This document shows, one piece after another, positions 46,216-55,870 of a stretch of 64,000 nt of DNA (positions are counted from its first letter, which is position 1; every line of letters begins with the position of its first letter). The DNA comes from Pseudomonas putida (lineage in GTDB: Bacteria > Pseudomonadota > Gammaproteobacteria > Pseudomonadales > Pseudomonadaceae). Position numbers and translations under genes: made by a program. Under the pieces are notes generated by a model. That model had not been told where the DNA came from and did no database searches. It saw nothing but the letters and a program-made list of their open reading frames with translations. The DNA lies in assembly GCF_028682175.1 (NCBI RefSeq), contig NZ_JANHKS010000015.1, positions 1 to 64,000 of the forward strand. The letters run 5' to 3'.

Positions 46216-46818
46216 TCAGGCCTGGCCCTGTTCGCCCGCGCGCTTTTCGCCCGAGATGATCGGCGTGCCGTCGTTGCCCCGCCAGCGGCGGATCGACTTC
46301 TGGAAGAACTGGCTGTTGGGCACCTGCACCAGCGTGCCGCCCAGTTCGGCTGGCTCCACCAGCGTGGTGAACATCAGGTTGATGGCCGTGACCCGGCCCT
46401 TGATGCCAGGCTTGTCGGTGGTGTCCACCAGCTCCACCACATCGCCGATGCGAAACGGCCCCATGGTGAAGATGAACACCGCACACAGCAGGTTCGACAG
46501 CACGCTCCACATGGCGAAGAACGCCACAGCCGCCACCGCGACGAACCCTGACAACGCCGCCCACAGCACCGACGCCGAAACCCCGAGGCGACCCAGCACC
46601 GCCACCAGCGCCGTGCCCATGATGAGCCAGCGCAGGCCGCCGCGCACCATCACCAGCAGCTCAGGCGGCAGCAAGGGATAGCGCTCGGCAATGCGCGTCA
46701 GGAATCGTGCGACAAAGCGCTGCAAGGTGTAGCCGATCAACAGGATCAGCAGAATCTGCAGCGCCACCAGAATCGGTTCGATCCAGTACGCCGGAACCGG
46801 CAGGGCCAACGACTCCAT
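46216..46818 (-). CDS. Small MscS-family mechanosensitive channel
   Basis: The 200-residue protein has three helices and the pore/beta-domain region AALSGFVAVAAVAFFAMWSV then MGPFRIGDVVELVDTTDKPG and VQVPNSQFFQKSIRRWRGND. It lacks much of the C-terminal cage of MscS, so it is a minimal form. Its start overlaps the upstream ABC-F stop by one base (TGATG). Confidence 0.88.
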   Translation of the reverse strand: MESLALPVPAYWIEPILVALQILLILLIGYTLQRFVARFLTRIAERYPLLPPELLVMVRGGLRWLIMGTALVAVLGRLGVSASVLWAALSGFVAVAAVAFFAMWSVLSNLLCAVFIFTMGPFRIGDVVELVDTTDKPGIKGRVTAINLMFTTLVEPAELGGTLVQVPNSQFFQKSIRRWRGNDGTPIISGEKRAGEQGQA

Positions 46819-48728
46819 CAGGACAAGGCTTCCAGTTCCGCCTGCATCGACTCCAGAAGCTCCAGCGCCTCCATCCAGGCCTCCTCCACTTCCGACTCCC
46901 GAGCTTTCAGCTTGGCCTGCTCGGCCAGCAGATCGCGCAATTTATCCTTGTTGGCGGCCTCATAGATCGCGCTGTCGCCGAGGGACGCTTCGACCTTCGC
47001 CAGCTTCTCGTGAAGGGTATTGAGCTCTTTTTCCAGCTTCTCGGCTTCACGCTTGTGCGGAGCCAGTTGCTGACGCAACGCAGCCGCCTGCTGACGCTGG
47101 GCCTTCTTGTCAGTCTTGTCGGCATTGACCGGGGTGTTGCTCACCGGTGCATTGCGCTGACGGTAATCAGCCAGCCAGCGGGTGTAGTCGTCCAGGTCGC
47201 CGTCGAACTCTTCGACCACGCCATCGGCTACCAGCAGGAAGTTGTCCGTGGTGCTCTTGAGCAGGTGGCGGTCGTGGGAAACCACCAGCACCGCACCGCC
47301 GAACTCCTGCAAAGCCATGGTCAGCGCCAGGCGCATTTCCAGGTCCAGGTGGTTGGTCGGTTCGTCGAGCAGCAACAGGTTCGGCTTGTCCCAGGCGATC
47401 AAGGCCAGGGCCAGGCGGGCCTTCTCACCACCGGAGAAATTCAGCACCGGCTCTTCAAGGCGCGCGCCCCGGAAGTCGAAACCGCCGAGGAAATCGCGCA
47501 GGGTCTGCTCGCGCTCGGTCGGGGCGATGCGCTGCAAATGCAGCAATGGGCTTGCCTTGGCGTCCAGCGAATCGAGCTGGTGCTGGGCGAAGTAGCCGAC
47601 CGTGGTGTTCTCGCCCCGATACAGGCGCCCGCTCAGGGGCTCAAGCTCGCCAGCGAGGTTCTTGATCAGCGTGGATTTACCGGCACCGTTAGGGCCCAAC
47701 AGACCGATTCGCGCGCCAGGCGTCAGTTGCAGCTTGACCTTCTGCAGGATGGCCTTGTCGCCATAACCCAGGCGGGCGTCCGACAGGTCCAGCAGCGGGC
47801 TCGAGATCTTGTCCGACTCGCGGAACGAGAAGTTGAACGGCGAATCCACATGGGCCGCCGACAGCTCTTCCATCCGTTCCAGCGCCTTGATCCGGCTTTG
47901 GGCCTGACGGGCCTTGGTGGCCTGGGCCTTGAAGCGGGCGATGTACTTTTCCATGTGCGCGCGCTGCGCCTGCTGCTTCTCGAAGGCTTGCTGCTGCTGA
48001 GCCAGACGCTCGGCGCGAGCCCGTTCGAAAGCGCTGTAGCCACCGCGGTACAGGGTGATTTTCTTCTGTTCGACGTGGGCGATGTGATCGACCACCGAGT
48101 CGAGGAAGTCCCGGTCGTGGGAAATCAGCAGCAGTGTGCCCGGATAGCCCTTGAGCCAGTCTTCAAGCCAGAGAATGGCGTCCAGATCCAGGTGGTTGGT
48201 CGGTTCGTCGAGCAGCAACAGATCCGACGGACACATCAAGGCCTGCGCCAGGTTCAGACGCATCCGCCAGCCGCCGGAGAAACTTCCGACCTGTCGTTCC
48301 ATCTGATCGTTAGTGAAGCCCAGGCCTGCGAGCAATTTGCGCGCGCGGGCGTCGGCGGTATAACCGTCGGCGCTGTCGAGTTCAGAGTGCAGGCGAGCCT
48401 GGGCTGCGCCGTCGTGGGCAGCCTCGGCGGCAGCCAGATCATTTTGTACCTGGCGCAGACGGATATCTCCGTCCAGGACGTAGTCCACCGCTAGGCGCTC
48501 AAGGGTATCGACCTCTTGGCGCATGTGGGCGATACGCCAGTCGGCGGGCAACGAGCAATCACCGTTATCGGGTGACAGCTCCCCGCGCAACAGGGCGAAC
48601 AGGCTGGATTTGCCGGCGCCATTGGCGCCGATCAGGCCGGCTTTCTGGCCGGCGTGCAGGGTCAGCTCGGCGTCTTCTAGCAGACGTTGCGGACCACGCT
48701 GTAAGGTGAGGCTTTGAAGTCGGATCAT
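46818..48728 (-). CDS. ABC-F family ATPase (YheS-like)
   Basis: The 636-residue soluble protein has two ABC domains: Walker A GANGAGKSS and GPNGAGKST, signatures SFSGGWRMRL and NFSGGEKARL, and Walker B LLLLDEPTNHLDL twice. An interdomain linker rich in Gln, Arg and Ala (about residues 240-300) and a C-terminal coiled coil complete the YheS layout. ABC-F proteins act on ribosomes. Start ATG 48728 is used; the open frame reaches 48800. Confidence 0.93.
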   Translation of the reverse strand: MIRLQSLTLQRGPQRLLEDAELTLHAGQKAGLIGANGAGKSSLFALLRGELSPDNGDCSLPADWRIAHMRQEVDTLERLAVDYVLDGDIRLRQVQNDLAAAEAAHDGAAQARLHSELDSADGYTADARARKLLAGLGFTNDQMERQVGSFSGGWRMRLNLAQALMCPSDLLLLDEPTNHLDLDAILWLEDWLKGYPGTLLLISHDRDFLDSVVDHIAHVEQKKITLYRGGYSAFERARAERLAQQQQAFEKQQAQRAHMEKYIARFKAQATKARQAQSRIKALERMEELSAAHVDSPFNFSFRESDKISSPLLDLSDARLGYGDKAILQKVKLQLTPGARIGLLGPNGAGKSTLIKNLAGELEPLSGRLYRGENTTVGYFAQHQLDSLDAKASPLLHLQRIAPTEREQTLRDFLGGFDFRGARLEEPVLNFSGGEKARLALALIAWDKPNLLLLDEPTNHLDLEMRLALTMALQEFGGAVLVVSHDRHLLKSTTDNFLLVADGVVEEFDGDLDDYTRWLADYRQRNAPVSNTPVNADKTDKKAQRQQAAALRQQLAPHKREAEKLEKELNTLHEKLAKVEASLGDSAIYEAANKDKLRDLLAEQAKLKARESEVEEAWMEALELLESMQAELEALS

Positions 48729-48768
48729 AATGGCGGCGGAGTCTACCAGCTTCGTCCAGAACGGGTAG

Positions 48769-49242
48769 ATGACTATGCATGCAGACCTATGGAGTTTCAC
48801 CCTGGATTTTTACGCACGCCCCGGTGTTGAACAGGCGTGTCTGACGCTGCAAGCCCACGGCGGCAATGTCTGCGCGCTGTTGTGTGGCGTCTGGCTGGAC
48901 CAGAACCGCACCCCTTTCGATAGCGCGCGTGCAGGACAAATCAGACAATTGGCGTCGCCCTGGCACGATCAGGTGGTAGGCCCGTTGCGCGCGCTGCGCA
49001 CGCAGTGGAAAAGCGCAGCCGCCACCGATGAAGAACTGGGCGCGTTACGTGAACGTTTGAAGGTGCTGGAACTGGATGCCGAGCGAGAGTTGCTGGTCAG
49101 GCTGCAACGGTTGATTCAGGACTGGCCTGAGCGAGGCGCGCAAAGGACTGGCGCCTGGCTGGAAGCGCTCGCGGGGGACGCCGCGCACCATGCCCCGGAC
49201 GCGCTGCAGATTCTGCAGCACGCCGGGGAGGACATCACTTAG
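48769..49242 (+). CDS. TIGR02444 family protein
   Basis: The 157-residue product begins MTMHADLWSFTLDFYARPGV with GGNVCALLCGVWLDQNRTPF and a helical remainder. This is a proteobacterial family of unknown function. An ATG two codons later (48775) is an alternative. It is divergent from the ABC-F gene and overlaps algP by four bases at its 3' end. Confidence 0.88.
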   Translation: MTMHADLWSFTLDFYARPGVEQACLTLQAHGGNVCALLCGVWLDQNRTPFDSARAGQIRQLASPWHDQVVGPLRALRTQWKSAAATDEELGALRERLKVLELDAERELLVRLQRLIQDWPERGAQRTGAWLEALAGDAAHHAPDALQILQHAGEDIT

Positions 49243-50321
49243 GAAGCGCTGCCTGGCGTCGAACCCGATGCAGGGGTCGCTGCGGGGGTCGCAGGCGCTA
49301 CCGAAGCGGCTGGCGCGGTGGCCTGAGTCGATGCTGCCGGAGCAGCTGTCGCAGGCTTGGCGGCTGCCGGTGTCGCAGGTTTTGCGGCTGGTTTTGCTGC
49401 TGGGCGGGCCGCAGGTTTCGCTGCTGCTGGCTTGGCGGCGGCTGGCTTGGCCGCAGGTTTTGCAGCAGCCGGCTTGGCAGCTACCGGTTTGGCTGCAGGT
49501 TTGGCAGCGGCTGGCTTGGCTGCGGTCTTGGCGGCAGCCGGTTTCGCGGCAGGCTTGGCAGCAGCGGTGGCAGGCTTGGCTGCAGGTTTTGCAGCAGCAG
49601 TCCTGGCCGGAGCCTTGGCGGCAACCGGTGCTTTTGCAGCCGGTTTGGCGGCAGGTTTGCTCGCAGCTTTGGCAGCGACAGGCGCCTTGGCAGCAGCAGG
49701 TTTGGCGGCGGCGGTTTTAGCAGCAGGTTTGGCTGCAGCTTTCACCGGGGCCTTGACCACAGGTTTTGCAGCGGCTTTGACCGGCGCTTTCGCAGCGGCG
49801 GCTTTGGCAGGTGCCTTGGCAGCAGCGGCTTTGGCAGCAGGTTTTGCAACTGGCTTGGCGGCTGGTTTCGCGGCAGCCTTGGCAGCAGGTTTAGCCGCAA
49901 CCTTGGTCGGTGCCTTCGCTGCACGGTCGCTCAACGCCTTGCCCACGGCTTCCTTCACACGGCCAACGCCCTGCGCCAGCTTCAGGCTTTCCTGAGCGTC
50001 GCGCTTGAGGTTCTGGATGTAGGTGCGGGTTTCGGTCTGGCGATCTTTCAGCGCATCGAGCAACGCTTCAAGTTCATCGACGCCGGCCTTGGCCTTGGCC
50101 TGCGCCTTGGCTTTGCCGGCAGTGGCGGCGTCCTGCAGTTTGGTGCGCGACTTGTGCAGTTTTTCCTGCGCCTTGCCGCGTTGTTTTTCGAGCTTGGCGA
50201 GCAACTTCTCGGCGTCAGCCAAAGCTGTGGAACAGGCATTTTCGAGATGTTCGAGCAAGCTGCTCGAGAGTTGTTGGAGCAAATGCAACGGAGTGTTTAC
50301 TGGCTTCTTGTTGGCCGACAT
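49239..50321 (-). CDS. algP: AlgP, histone-like Lys/Ala/Pro-repeat protein
   Basis: AlgP is a histone-H1-like regulator near the alginate regulatory genes in P. aeruginosa. This 360-residue product has a coiled-coil N-terminal domain (about 1-130: LLQQLSSSLLEHLENACSTA, LLAKLEKQRGKAQEKLHKSR), then about 190 residues of KPAA/KAPVKAA repeats. The last 40 residues are Ala/Thr/Ser/Pro-rich and without lysine. The repeat tract is expected to vary between strains. Confidence 0.92.
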   Translation of the reverse strand: MSANKKPVNTPLHLLQQLSSSLLEHLENACSTALADAEKLLAKLEKQRGKAQEKLHKSRTKLQDAATAGKAKAQAKAKAGVDELEALLDALKDRQTETRTYIQNLKRDAQESLKLAQGVGRVKEAVGKALSDRAAKAPTKVAAKPAAKAAAKPAAKPVAKPAAKAAAAKAPAKAAAAKAPVKAAAKPVVKAPVKAAAKPAAKTAAAKPAAAKAPVAAKAASKPAAKPAAKAPVAAKAPARTAAAKPAAKPATAAAKPAAKPAAAKTAAKPAAAKPAAKPVAAKPAAAKPAAKPAAAKPAAAKPAARPAAKPAAKPATPAAAKPATAAPAASTQATAPAASVAPATPAATPASGSTPGSAS

Positions 50322-50501
50322 GACTTTCCTCCTGACTGATTTGAATGCGGCTCATACTAGACCTCTGCCCGCTACGCCGCTAGGGCATCTTGACACTACA
50401 ATTTCCGGTCTGTTGCACTCGCACGAAAAACAGCACATCTACCCATCACACTCGGCCCCCGGCGCTGGCATAATCGCCACTCCCCAGGCCGGAGAGCATT
50501 C

Positions 50502-51179
50502 ATGTCGCGCTACCTGTTTATGTCGTTGTTCCTCTTGGTACCCCTTGCTCACGCGACCGATGCCCCACCCTCCGACAATGCCCATGACCTGGCGTACAGC
50601 CTGGGCGCGAGCCTGGGTGAACGCCTGCGCCAGGAGGCGCCAGACCTGCAGTTGCCGGCACTGATCGAAGGCCTGCAACAGGCGTATCAGAACAAGCCGC
50701 TGGCGATAAAACAGGAACGCATGGAGCAGATCCTCAGCGACCACGACGCAGCGCTCACGCAAGCTGAAAATTCCGGCCAGTCCGAGCCGCAGACCGAAGC
50801 TGCACTCAAGGAAGAGCGCCGGTTCATGGACAGCGAGAGAGCCAAGCCGGGTGTGCGCCAGCTCGCCGACGGCATTCTGATGACCGAGCTGACACCCGGT
50901 TCAGGCCCCAAGCCCGACATCAACGGTCGCGTGCAGGTGAAGTACGTCGGACGCCTGCCTGACGGCACGATCTTCGACCAGAACCCGCAGCCTCAGTGGT
51001 TCCGTCTGGACAGCGTGATTGCCGGCTGGACCACGGCGCTGGCCGACATGCCAGTCGGTGCCAAATGGCGTCTGGTGATTCCATCCGCGCAAGCCTACGG
51101 GGCCGAAGGCGCAGGCGACCTGATCGATCCGTTCACCCCGCTGGTGTTCGAAATCGAGCTGCTCGGGGTCTCCCAGTAA
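50502..51179 (+). CDS. FKBP-type peptidyl-prolyl isomerase
   Basis: The 225-residue protein has a signal peptide (VPLAHATD, cleavage near residue 20), so it is periplasmic. An N-terminal dimerisation helix region (AYSLGASLGERLRQEAPDLQ) is followed by an FKBP domain (VQVKYVGRLPDGTIFDQNPQ, VIAGWTTALADMPVGAKWRL). It resembles FkpA/FklB-type isomerases. A strong terminator follows. Confidence 0.92.
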   Translation: MSRYLFMSLFLLVPLAHATDAPPSDNAHDLAYSLGASLGERLRQEAPDLQLPALIEGLQQAYQNKPLAIKQERMEQILSDHDAALTQAENSGQSEPQTEAALKEERRFMDSERAKPGVRQLADGILMTELTPGSGPKPDINGRVQVKYVGRLPDGTIFDQNPQPQWFRLDSVIAGWTTALADMPVGAKWRLVIPSAQAYGAEGAGDLIDPFTPLVFEIELLGVSQ

Positions 51180-51196
51180 CAGTAAAACCAGGCAAC

Positions 51197-51226
51197 AAAA
51201 AAGGGTGCTCGAAGGCACCCTTTTTT
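51197..51226. terminator. Bidirectional terminator between the FKBP gene and rsd
   Basis: AAAAAGGGTGC and GCACCCTTTTTT form a symmetric hairpin with an A run on one side and a T run on the other. It serves both convergent genes. Confidence 0.92.
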
Positions 51227-51239
51227 ACATCAGACCGAC

Positions 51240-51698
51240 TCAGGCCTGGGCTGTAGCCGACTCGCTGTGAGCCGTGTGCAGCACTTCGATCAGGCAATCC
51301 TCAAGTTCGAACCGCTCATGGAGCAGGCCACCCAGCTCCTTGAATTTTTCCGCGACGCATTTGCCTTCGTCACACAGATCGTTGAAGGCCAGAAGCTTTT
51401 CGGTGATGACGTCGATGCGGGGATAGATCGTGTCGGCGAGTTCAAGACCGCGCTGATCATTGAACGCCTTGGCCTCGCCCGTCAGTTGCTCGTAGATTTC
51501 GAAATGACCGGCCGAGACATAATCGACCAGGGTGCCGCAGAATTCCTGCAGCTGCTTGGTGGTTTCCGACAAGGCATGGGGCTCTGCACCCAGAACATCG
51601 TAAGCCTTGATAAGCTCGGCGCGCTCCAGCAACCAGCGATCGATCAGCTTGTGAACTCCGCCCCAGCGTTCCTGAGCATTCTGACAACTTTCCAGCAT
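51240..51698 (-). CDS. rsd: Anti-sigma-70 factor Rsd/AlgQ
   Basis: Rsd binds sigma-70 region 4 in stationary phase; in Pseudomonas the homologue is AlgQ. The 152-residue helical protein starts [20 protein letters not shown] and has [37 protein letters not shown] and [23 protein letters not shown] 51698 was chosen; the longer frame adds nine unrelated residues. Confidence 0.94.
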   Translation of the reverse strand: MLESCQNAQERWGGVHKLIDRWLLERAELIKAYDVLGAEPHALSETTKQLQEFCGTLVDYVSAGHFEIYEQLTGEAKAFNDQRGLELADTIYPRIDVITEKLLAFNDLCDEGKCVAEKFKELGGLLHERFELEDCLIEVLHTAHSESATAQA

Positions 51699-51881
51699 GA
51701 TGTTCTCTCTTCCCTTCAGGGGCACGCTGCCTGAAATCGCTTGGCGATCCGGCCTGATGCTTATGAAAACCGGCTCTGAAAAACGTCGACAGCAGCCTAA
51801 ATCCGATGACGCGTGCGGCCCAGATTATGCCCGCTCGACCAGGCCTTCAAGGTACGTCGCCGATAAAGTTCATACAAGCGT

Positions 51882-52409
51882 TTAATCCGCCGACCCCACA
51901 TCCATTGATCTGAACGGGCGAAATTCGATTACCAGGTAGTACAGCGCAAACAGACCAAGCCCCGAAAAAACCAGCAGGCTCCACTCCGGCGCACTGATCC
52001 CCAGAAGCGACCAGGTGATTTCCGAGCACCCCGCGCCACCGACGAGAATCAGGTAGACGACCTTCCAGAAAGGCTGGGAGTCGAGCAGGTATTGCAGGTT
52101 TTCGGCACAGGAAGCGGGGACGTCCACCGGCAGGTCTTGCAACCACACTTGCCGCGCCGCGACCGCGGCGCCTGCCAGCGCAAAGACGAACAGAGCCCCG
52201 GAGTAGACGCGCCAACCATTCATGCCGGGCTTGTGCAATACCGCAATCAGGCACAGACCCGAGCAGATCAGCAACAGACCACGCTGCAGGAAACACAGCG
52301 GGCAAGGTGCGCCTAACGCGACGCGCTCAAGATAGAAAGCAGCTCCCACGACCGATGCGCAGGCGAGGAACGCCAGGAAAAACAGAGAGCGCGTGCGGGC
52401 CAGATGCAT
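51882..52409 (-). CDS. Disulfide bond formation protein DsbB (DsbH-like)
   Basis: The 175-residue inner-membrane quinone oxidoreductase reoxidises DsbA. It has four helices, the first CxxC in LGAPCPLCFLQRG (Cys36, Cys39) and the second periplasmic pair in VPASCAEN and GGAGCSE. Pseudomonas often has two DsbB proteins and this one is probably the secondary copy. The upstream 249-base gap contains the hemY terminator. Confidence 0.93.
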   Translation of the reverse strand: MHLARTRSLFFLAFLACASVVGAAFYLERVALGAPCPLCFLQRGLLLICSGLCLIAVLHKPGMNGWRVYSGALFVFALAGAAVAARQVWLQDLPVDVPASCAENLQYLLDSQPFWKVVYLILVGGAGCSEITWSLLGISAPEWSLLVFSGLGLFALYYLVIEFRPFRSMDVGSAD

Positions 52410-52610
52410 GGAAAATCCGTAACAAAAGACGAAGGCGGCTACGGTAGAGGAAAGGCGGACCCGCTTTCAAGGCGGCCAGAGGAGGATATTTCCTTCATTG
52501 CGTAGGGATTTCCGGATTCCAACGATAGGAATTTGAACTGCCACTCTGCTCATTCATGGCAAGGCTTATAGCAATTAGGGAAACGTCCTACACCAAGCGC
52601 CGCGAAGACA

Positions 52611-52639
52611 GCAAAAAGGCCCGAACACGGGCCTTTTGC
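52611..52639 (-). terminator. Terminator of the hem operon
   Basis: GCAAAAGGCCCG and CGGGCCTTTTTGC form a perfect stem around a short loop, 20 bases after the hemY stop. Confidence 0.88.
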
Positions 52640-52658
52640 GGTGACAGCGAAGCAAAGG

Positions 52659-53906
52659 TCAGGCGCGGGCGAGAGCAGGCAGCGGACGCGCCAATAAACG
52701 CTCATCCAGCAGGCCAAGCCCTTCTTGAAACAGCTGGTTGCTGCGGTCGGTTTCACCCAGTTGCCCAAGAAGCCGGGCAAGCTCGGCACAGGCTTCAGGG
52801 TTGCGCTGCAGCCTGAGGCTCGCCTCCAGATAGTCCCGCGCCTTGCCCCACAGGCTGCCTTGCAGGCACAAACGGCCCAGGGTCAGCAGCAGACCCGGAT
52901 CGTCGGAATGGCCCTTGAGCCAGCCCTCGGCGGTTTGCAGTTGCCGGGCCGGATCGTTGCCTCGAACCAGGCCGTACAACCGCGCCAGATGGCTGTTGTA
53001 GTCGCGTTTCATGGCGGTGCGCAGCACCTCTTCGGCCTGGGCATCGGCGCCGTGGCGACGCAACTGTTCGGCGTACGCCAGAATGAGCGCAGGCTCCTGA
53101 CGCTGGGCCGAGGTCAGTTGCTGCCAGGCCTGCTCCAGCGCTGGCAGGCCAGCGGCCTCGGATTCGTTTCCAGTCGGGCGGTACGCAGCCAGCGAGAGGT
53201 TTTCGCCCCAGGCACGCTTTTCCAGTTCCGCCAGTTCCTGGACAGGCAGGACCTTGTCCTTGCGCAGTTCAGGCATCAGGCGAATCAGCTCGGACCACTC
53301 GCCGCGCTGGCGATACAGACGCTGCAATTGGCGCAGCACCTGCGGGTTGTGCGGATGACGCTCCTGCATCGCTTGCAGGGTCGAGAGCGCGCCATCGCTG
53401 TCGCCACGGTCGAGTTGCAACTGGGCGTGGTTCAGGGCAATGGCCAGCTCGGCGTGCGGCTGACGCTCCAGGGCGCGCTCCAGCAGGTTGTCGCTGTCCT
53501 CGTAACGACCCTGCTCATTGGCTGCACGCGCTGCGCCCAGGTAGAACTGCAAAGGCTGCGGCTCGGCTTCGGCGGCGCGGCTCAGGTGCTTCTGCGCGCT
53601 GGCCCAGCGACCTTCGGCCAGGTCCATCTGCCCCTGCTCGATAGCGTTCTGCACGCGACGGCTGCGGTTACGTCGGGACCACGGATTGACCACCCCGCCC
53701 GAGGTGGTCAGCAACGTCACCAGGCCGCGCACGATCCAGATCAGTAAACCGATTGCCACCAGCAAGCCCAGCGCCGCCCACAGGCTGGATTCGTAGCGGA
53801 AGCTGTCGTAGGCGATCAGCACGTAACCCGCATGCCGGGAAATGGCCAGCCCCACCAGCGCCGCCACCACGATCAGTACGAAGACGATCACATAGGCGCG
53901 CTTCAT
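52659..53906 (-). CDS. hemY: Heme biosynthesis protein HemY (TPR)
   Basis: The 415-residue protein has two N-terminal membrane helices (residues about 4-22 and 40-66, with RYESSLWAALGLLVAIG between) followed by cytoplasmic TPR-like repeats (AEAEPQPLQFYLGAARAANE, HAELAIALNHAQLQLDRGDS). It is the last gene of hemC-hemD-hemX-hemY and overlaps hemX by four bases. Its precise role is not enzymatic and remains unclear. Confidence 0.93.
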   Translation of the reverse strand: MKRAYVIVFVLIVVAALVGLAISRHAGYVLIAYDSFRYESSLWAALGLLVAIGLLIWIVRGLVTLLTTSGGVVNPWSRRNRSRRVQNAIEQGQMDLAEGRWASAQKHLSRAAEAEPQPLQFYLGAARAANEQGRYEDSDNLLERALERQPHAELAIALNHAQLQLDRGDSDGALSTLQAMQERHPHNPQVLRQLQRLYRQRGEWSELIRLMPELRKDKVLPVQELAELEKRAWGENLSLAAYRPTGNESEAAGLPALEQAWQQLTSAQRQEPALILAYAEQLRRHGADAQAEEVLRTAMKRDYNSHLARLYGLVRGNDPARQLQTAEGWLKGHSDDPGLLLTLGRLCLQGSLWGKARDYLEASLRLQRNPEACAELARLLGQLGETDRSNQLFQEGLGLLDERLLARPLPALARA

Positions 53907-55045
53907 GGCTTGCTCCCGGACTGCGCTCCGTCAGCCGGCTGCTCCAGCGCGCCGCCCACTGGTTTGTGGCGCTGCTCAAGGTACGCCTGCACGGCGCCCA
54001 GGCTCTGGGTCAGGTCCGGGGTCATGACGGAGACCGGCTGTCTGGCCAGTTCGTCCAGGCGCTCGCCCAGCACTTTGCTCTGCGGGTTGTCCTGATTGAA
54101 GTTCGCGTCCAGCACGCTGCGCGCTTCGGCCACGGCCTTGCTGTAGACCGGCGCCTCACCGTTGAGGGCGGCCCACTGAGCCTGCTCCAGCGCCAGGCTC
54201 AGGGCCAGGCGAACCTGGGTCAGGCTTTCGCCTGCCAGCAACGGACGGATGTTTTTATCGGCGTTGAAATCGATGCGGATGTACTGGGAAATCTTGTCCC
54301 ACCACTTGGCCCAATAGCTGTCTTCGCTGCCATCGGTAAGGCCGAGCAGCGACTGGCCCTTGTCCTTGTACTCAGGCGCCAGCGCATTGAGTTGCACCGC
54401 CTGCTCACGCAGCGCGGCCAGTTGCAGGAACAGCCCGGTGCGGTCCGGTTGATCGACACTGCGCAGCGCCGCCAGGCTCTTGGCCAGTTGCTCGCGGGCA
54501 GCGTAGGCACCCGGATCGTCCTGCTCGCGCAGGATTTCATCGGCGCCCTGCACCAGCGCCTGAGCGCTGTTGATGTCCTGCAACGCAGACAACCGCAGGC
54601 TGGCCAGACGCAGCAAGTGCTCGGCTTCGGCCAGGCGCCAGTCCTTGCGGCTGGCGCCGAGCACGGTTTCCAGACGCTGACTCAGGCGCTGCTGGTCGCC
54701 CTGAAGCTGGGTGACCAGACGGCGGCGGTCTTCCAGCTCCGCGGCAGGCGGCAGTTGCGCCAGGCGCGCGGCCAGTTGCTCTTCGCTCTGCTTGAGGCTT
54801 TGGGTCTGGGCAGTAATGTCCTGCAACTGCCCGGACTGCTGCTGATGGCCGGCCTGGATCGCTCGAAGCTGCCAGACGCTCCAGCCACCGACGGCAACGC
54901 CTGCCGCGCCCAGCAGTAACGCCAGTACAGCCAGCCCCGTAGCGGAGCGACGATGGGAAGGTTCTTTTTGCGCTGGACCTTGCAACGGCTCAGGTTTGGC
55001 CATTACCGGTTCAACGTCATCTTTGGGCAAGACTGTTTCGCTCAC
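53903..55045 (-). CDS. hemX: HemX, uroporphyrinogen-III methyltransferase-like membrane protein
   Basis: The 380-residue protein starts at a GTG (55045) eight bases after AGGA. One membrane helix (about residues 34-54, ATGLAVLALLLGAAGVAVGG) is followed by a long periplasmic coiled coil and helical domain (RLETVLGASRKDWRLAEAEH, LLRLASLRLSALQDINSAQA). Despite the family name it lacks an SAM-binding site. It is co-transcribed with hemD and hemY. Confidence 0.92.
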   Translation of the reverse strand: MSETVLPKDDVEPVMAKPEPLQGPAQKEPSHRRSATGLAVLALLLGAAGVAVGGWSVWQLRAIQAGHQQQSGQLQDITAQTQSLKQSEEQLAARLAQLPPAAELEDRRRLVTQLQGDQQRLSQRLETVLGASRKDWRLAEAEHLLRLASLRLSALQDINSAQALVQGADEILREQDDPGAYAAREQLAKSLAALRSVDQPDRTGLFLQLAALREQAVQLNALAPEYKDKGQSLLGLTDGSEDSYWAKWWDKISQYIRIDFNADKNIRPLLAGESLTQVRLALSLALEQAQWAALNGEAPVYSKAVAEARSVLDANFNQDNPQSKVLGERLDELARQPVSVMTPDLTQSLGAVQAYLEQRHKPVGGALEQPADGAQSGSKP

Positions 55046-55096
55046 GTATCCATCCTGTGCATTTGGGCGCAATCGCGTCGTACGACTCGTCGATCA

Positions 55097-55870
55097 TTAC
55101 GCCTGAGAGGCAGGTTCGGGTTGTTCCCGCAACGCTGCCAGCAAGGCCGCGGCACTCGCGCCACGACAGTCCACTACGCTCTGAGCCCCGGCTTCACGGG
55201 CAAGTTCTGCGACCCTGGGGCTCGGTACGAATAAAGGCAACCGCGCCAGTTGCGGCCAGGCATCGCCCGCAAGCTGACGCAGATGTTCAAAACCCTGTCC
55301 ACTGCTGACCACCAGCCCGTTCAGGCGTTCCGCCTCGACTCGTTGTGGCAGGACGAACGCCGGGTACTGCGGCAACGAGCGACGGTACAGCGGCAGATAA
55401 TCGACAGCAACTCCCTGCTCACGCAGCTGCTCGGCCAGCCATTCGCGGCCGTCTTCGCCGCGCATGATCAGCACTTTGGGATCGTAGCCAGAAATGGCGG
55501 CTTGCAGTTGCGGCAGAGCGACCAGCGCTTCGCTGTCATCGCCCTGCTCGGGGTAGAACACCCGCAGGCCGTAGTCATCGAGAATCTGCGCGGTGGCGGC
55601 ACCCACTGCAAACCAGTCCTGCATCGGCGGTTGCGGCCAGACTTCATCGACCAGTTCCAGCCCCAGCCGGGCCGCAGGCTTGCTGACCACGATCACCGCG
55701 CAATACGCAGCGAGGTTGTAGATGATCGAGCGATTTTCTTCCGAAACCGGCAACGGCTGGATGTCCAGAAGCGGCAGGCTGCTGCTGAAAATGCCTTCTT
55801 CGGCCAGGGTCAGGGCCAGTGCCTGGGACTCCTCGGCCGGACGCGTCAGCAGCAGGCGCCAGCCCTTCAC
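55097..55870 (-). CDS. hemD: Uroporphyrinogen-III synthase
   Basis: HemD closes and inverts ring D of hydroxymethylbilane. The 257-residue product starts at GTG 55870, which overlaps the hemC stop (GTGA). Motifs: [66 protein letters not shown] and [12 protein letters not shown]. The open frame extends to 56197 but only as a shadow of hemC. Confidence 0.94.
   Translation of the reverse strand: MKGWRLLLTRPAEESQALALTLAEEGIFSSSLPLLDIQPLPVSEENRSIIYNLAAYCAVIVVSKPAARLGLELVDEVWPQPPMQDWFAVGAATAQILDDYGLRVFYPEQGDDSEALVALPQLQAAISGYDPKVLIMRGEDGREWLAEQLREQGVAVDYLPLYRRSLPQYPAFVLPQRVEAERLNGLVVSSGQGFEHLRQLAGDAWPQLARLPLFVPSPRVAELAREAGAQSVVDCRGASAAALLAALREQPEPASQA

Noticed and set aside
49357..49995. A 212-codon Ala/Gly frame opposite algP
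   Set aside because: It arises from reading the KPAA repeats backwards and has no independent evidence.
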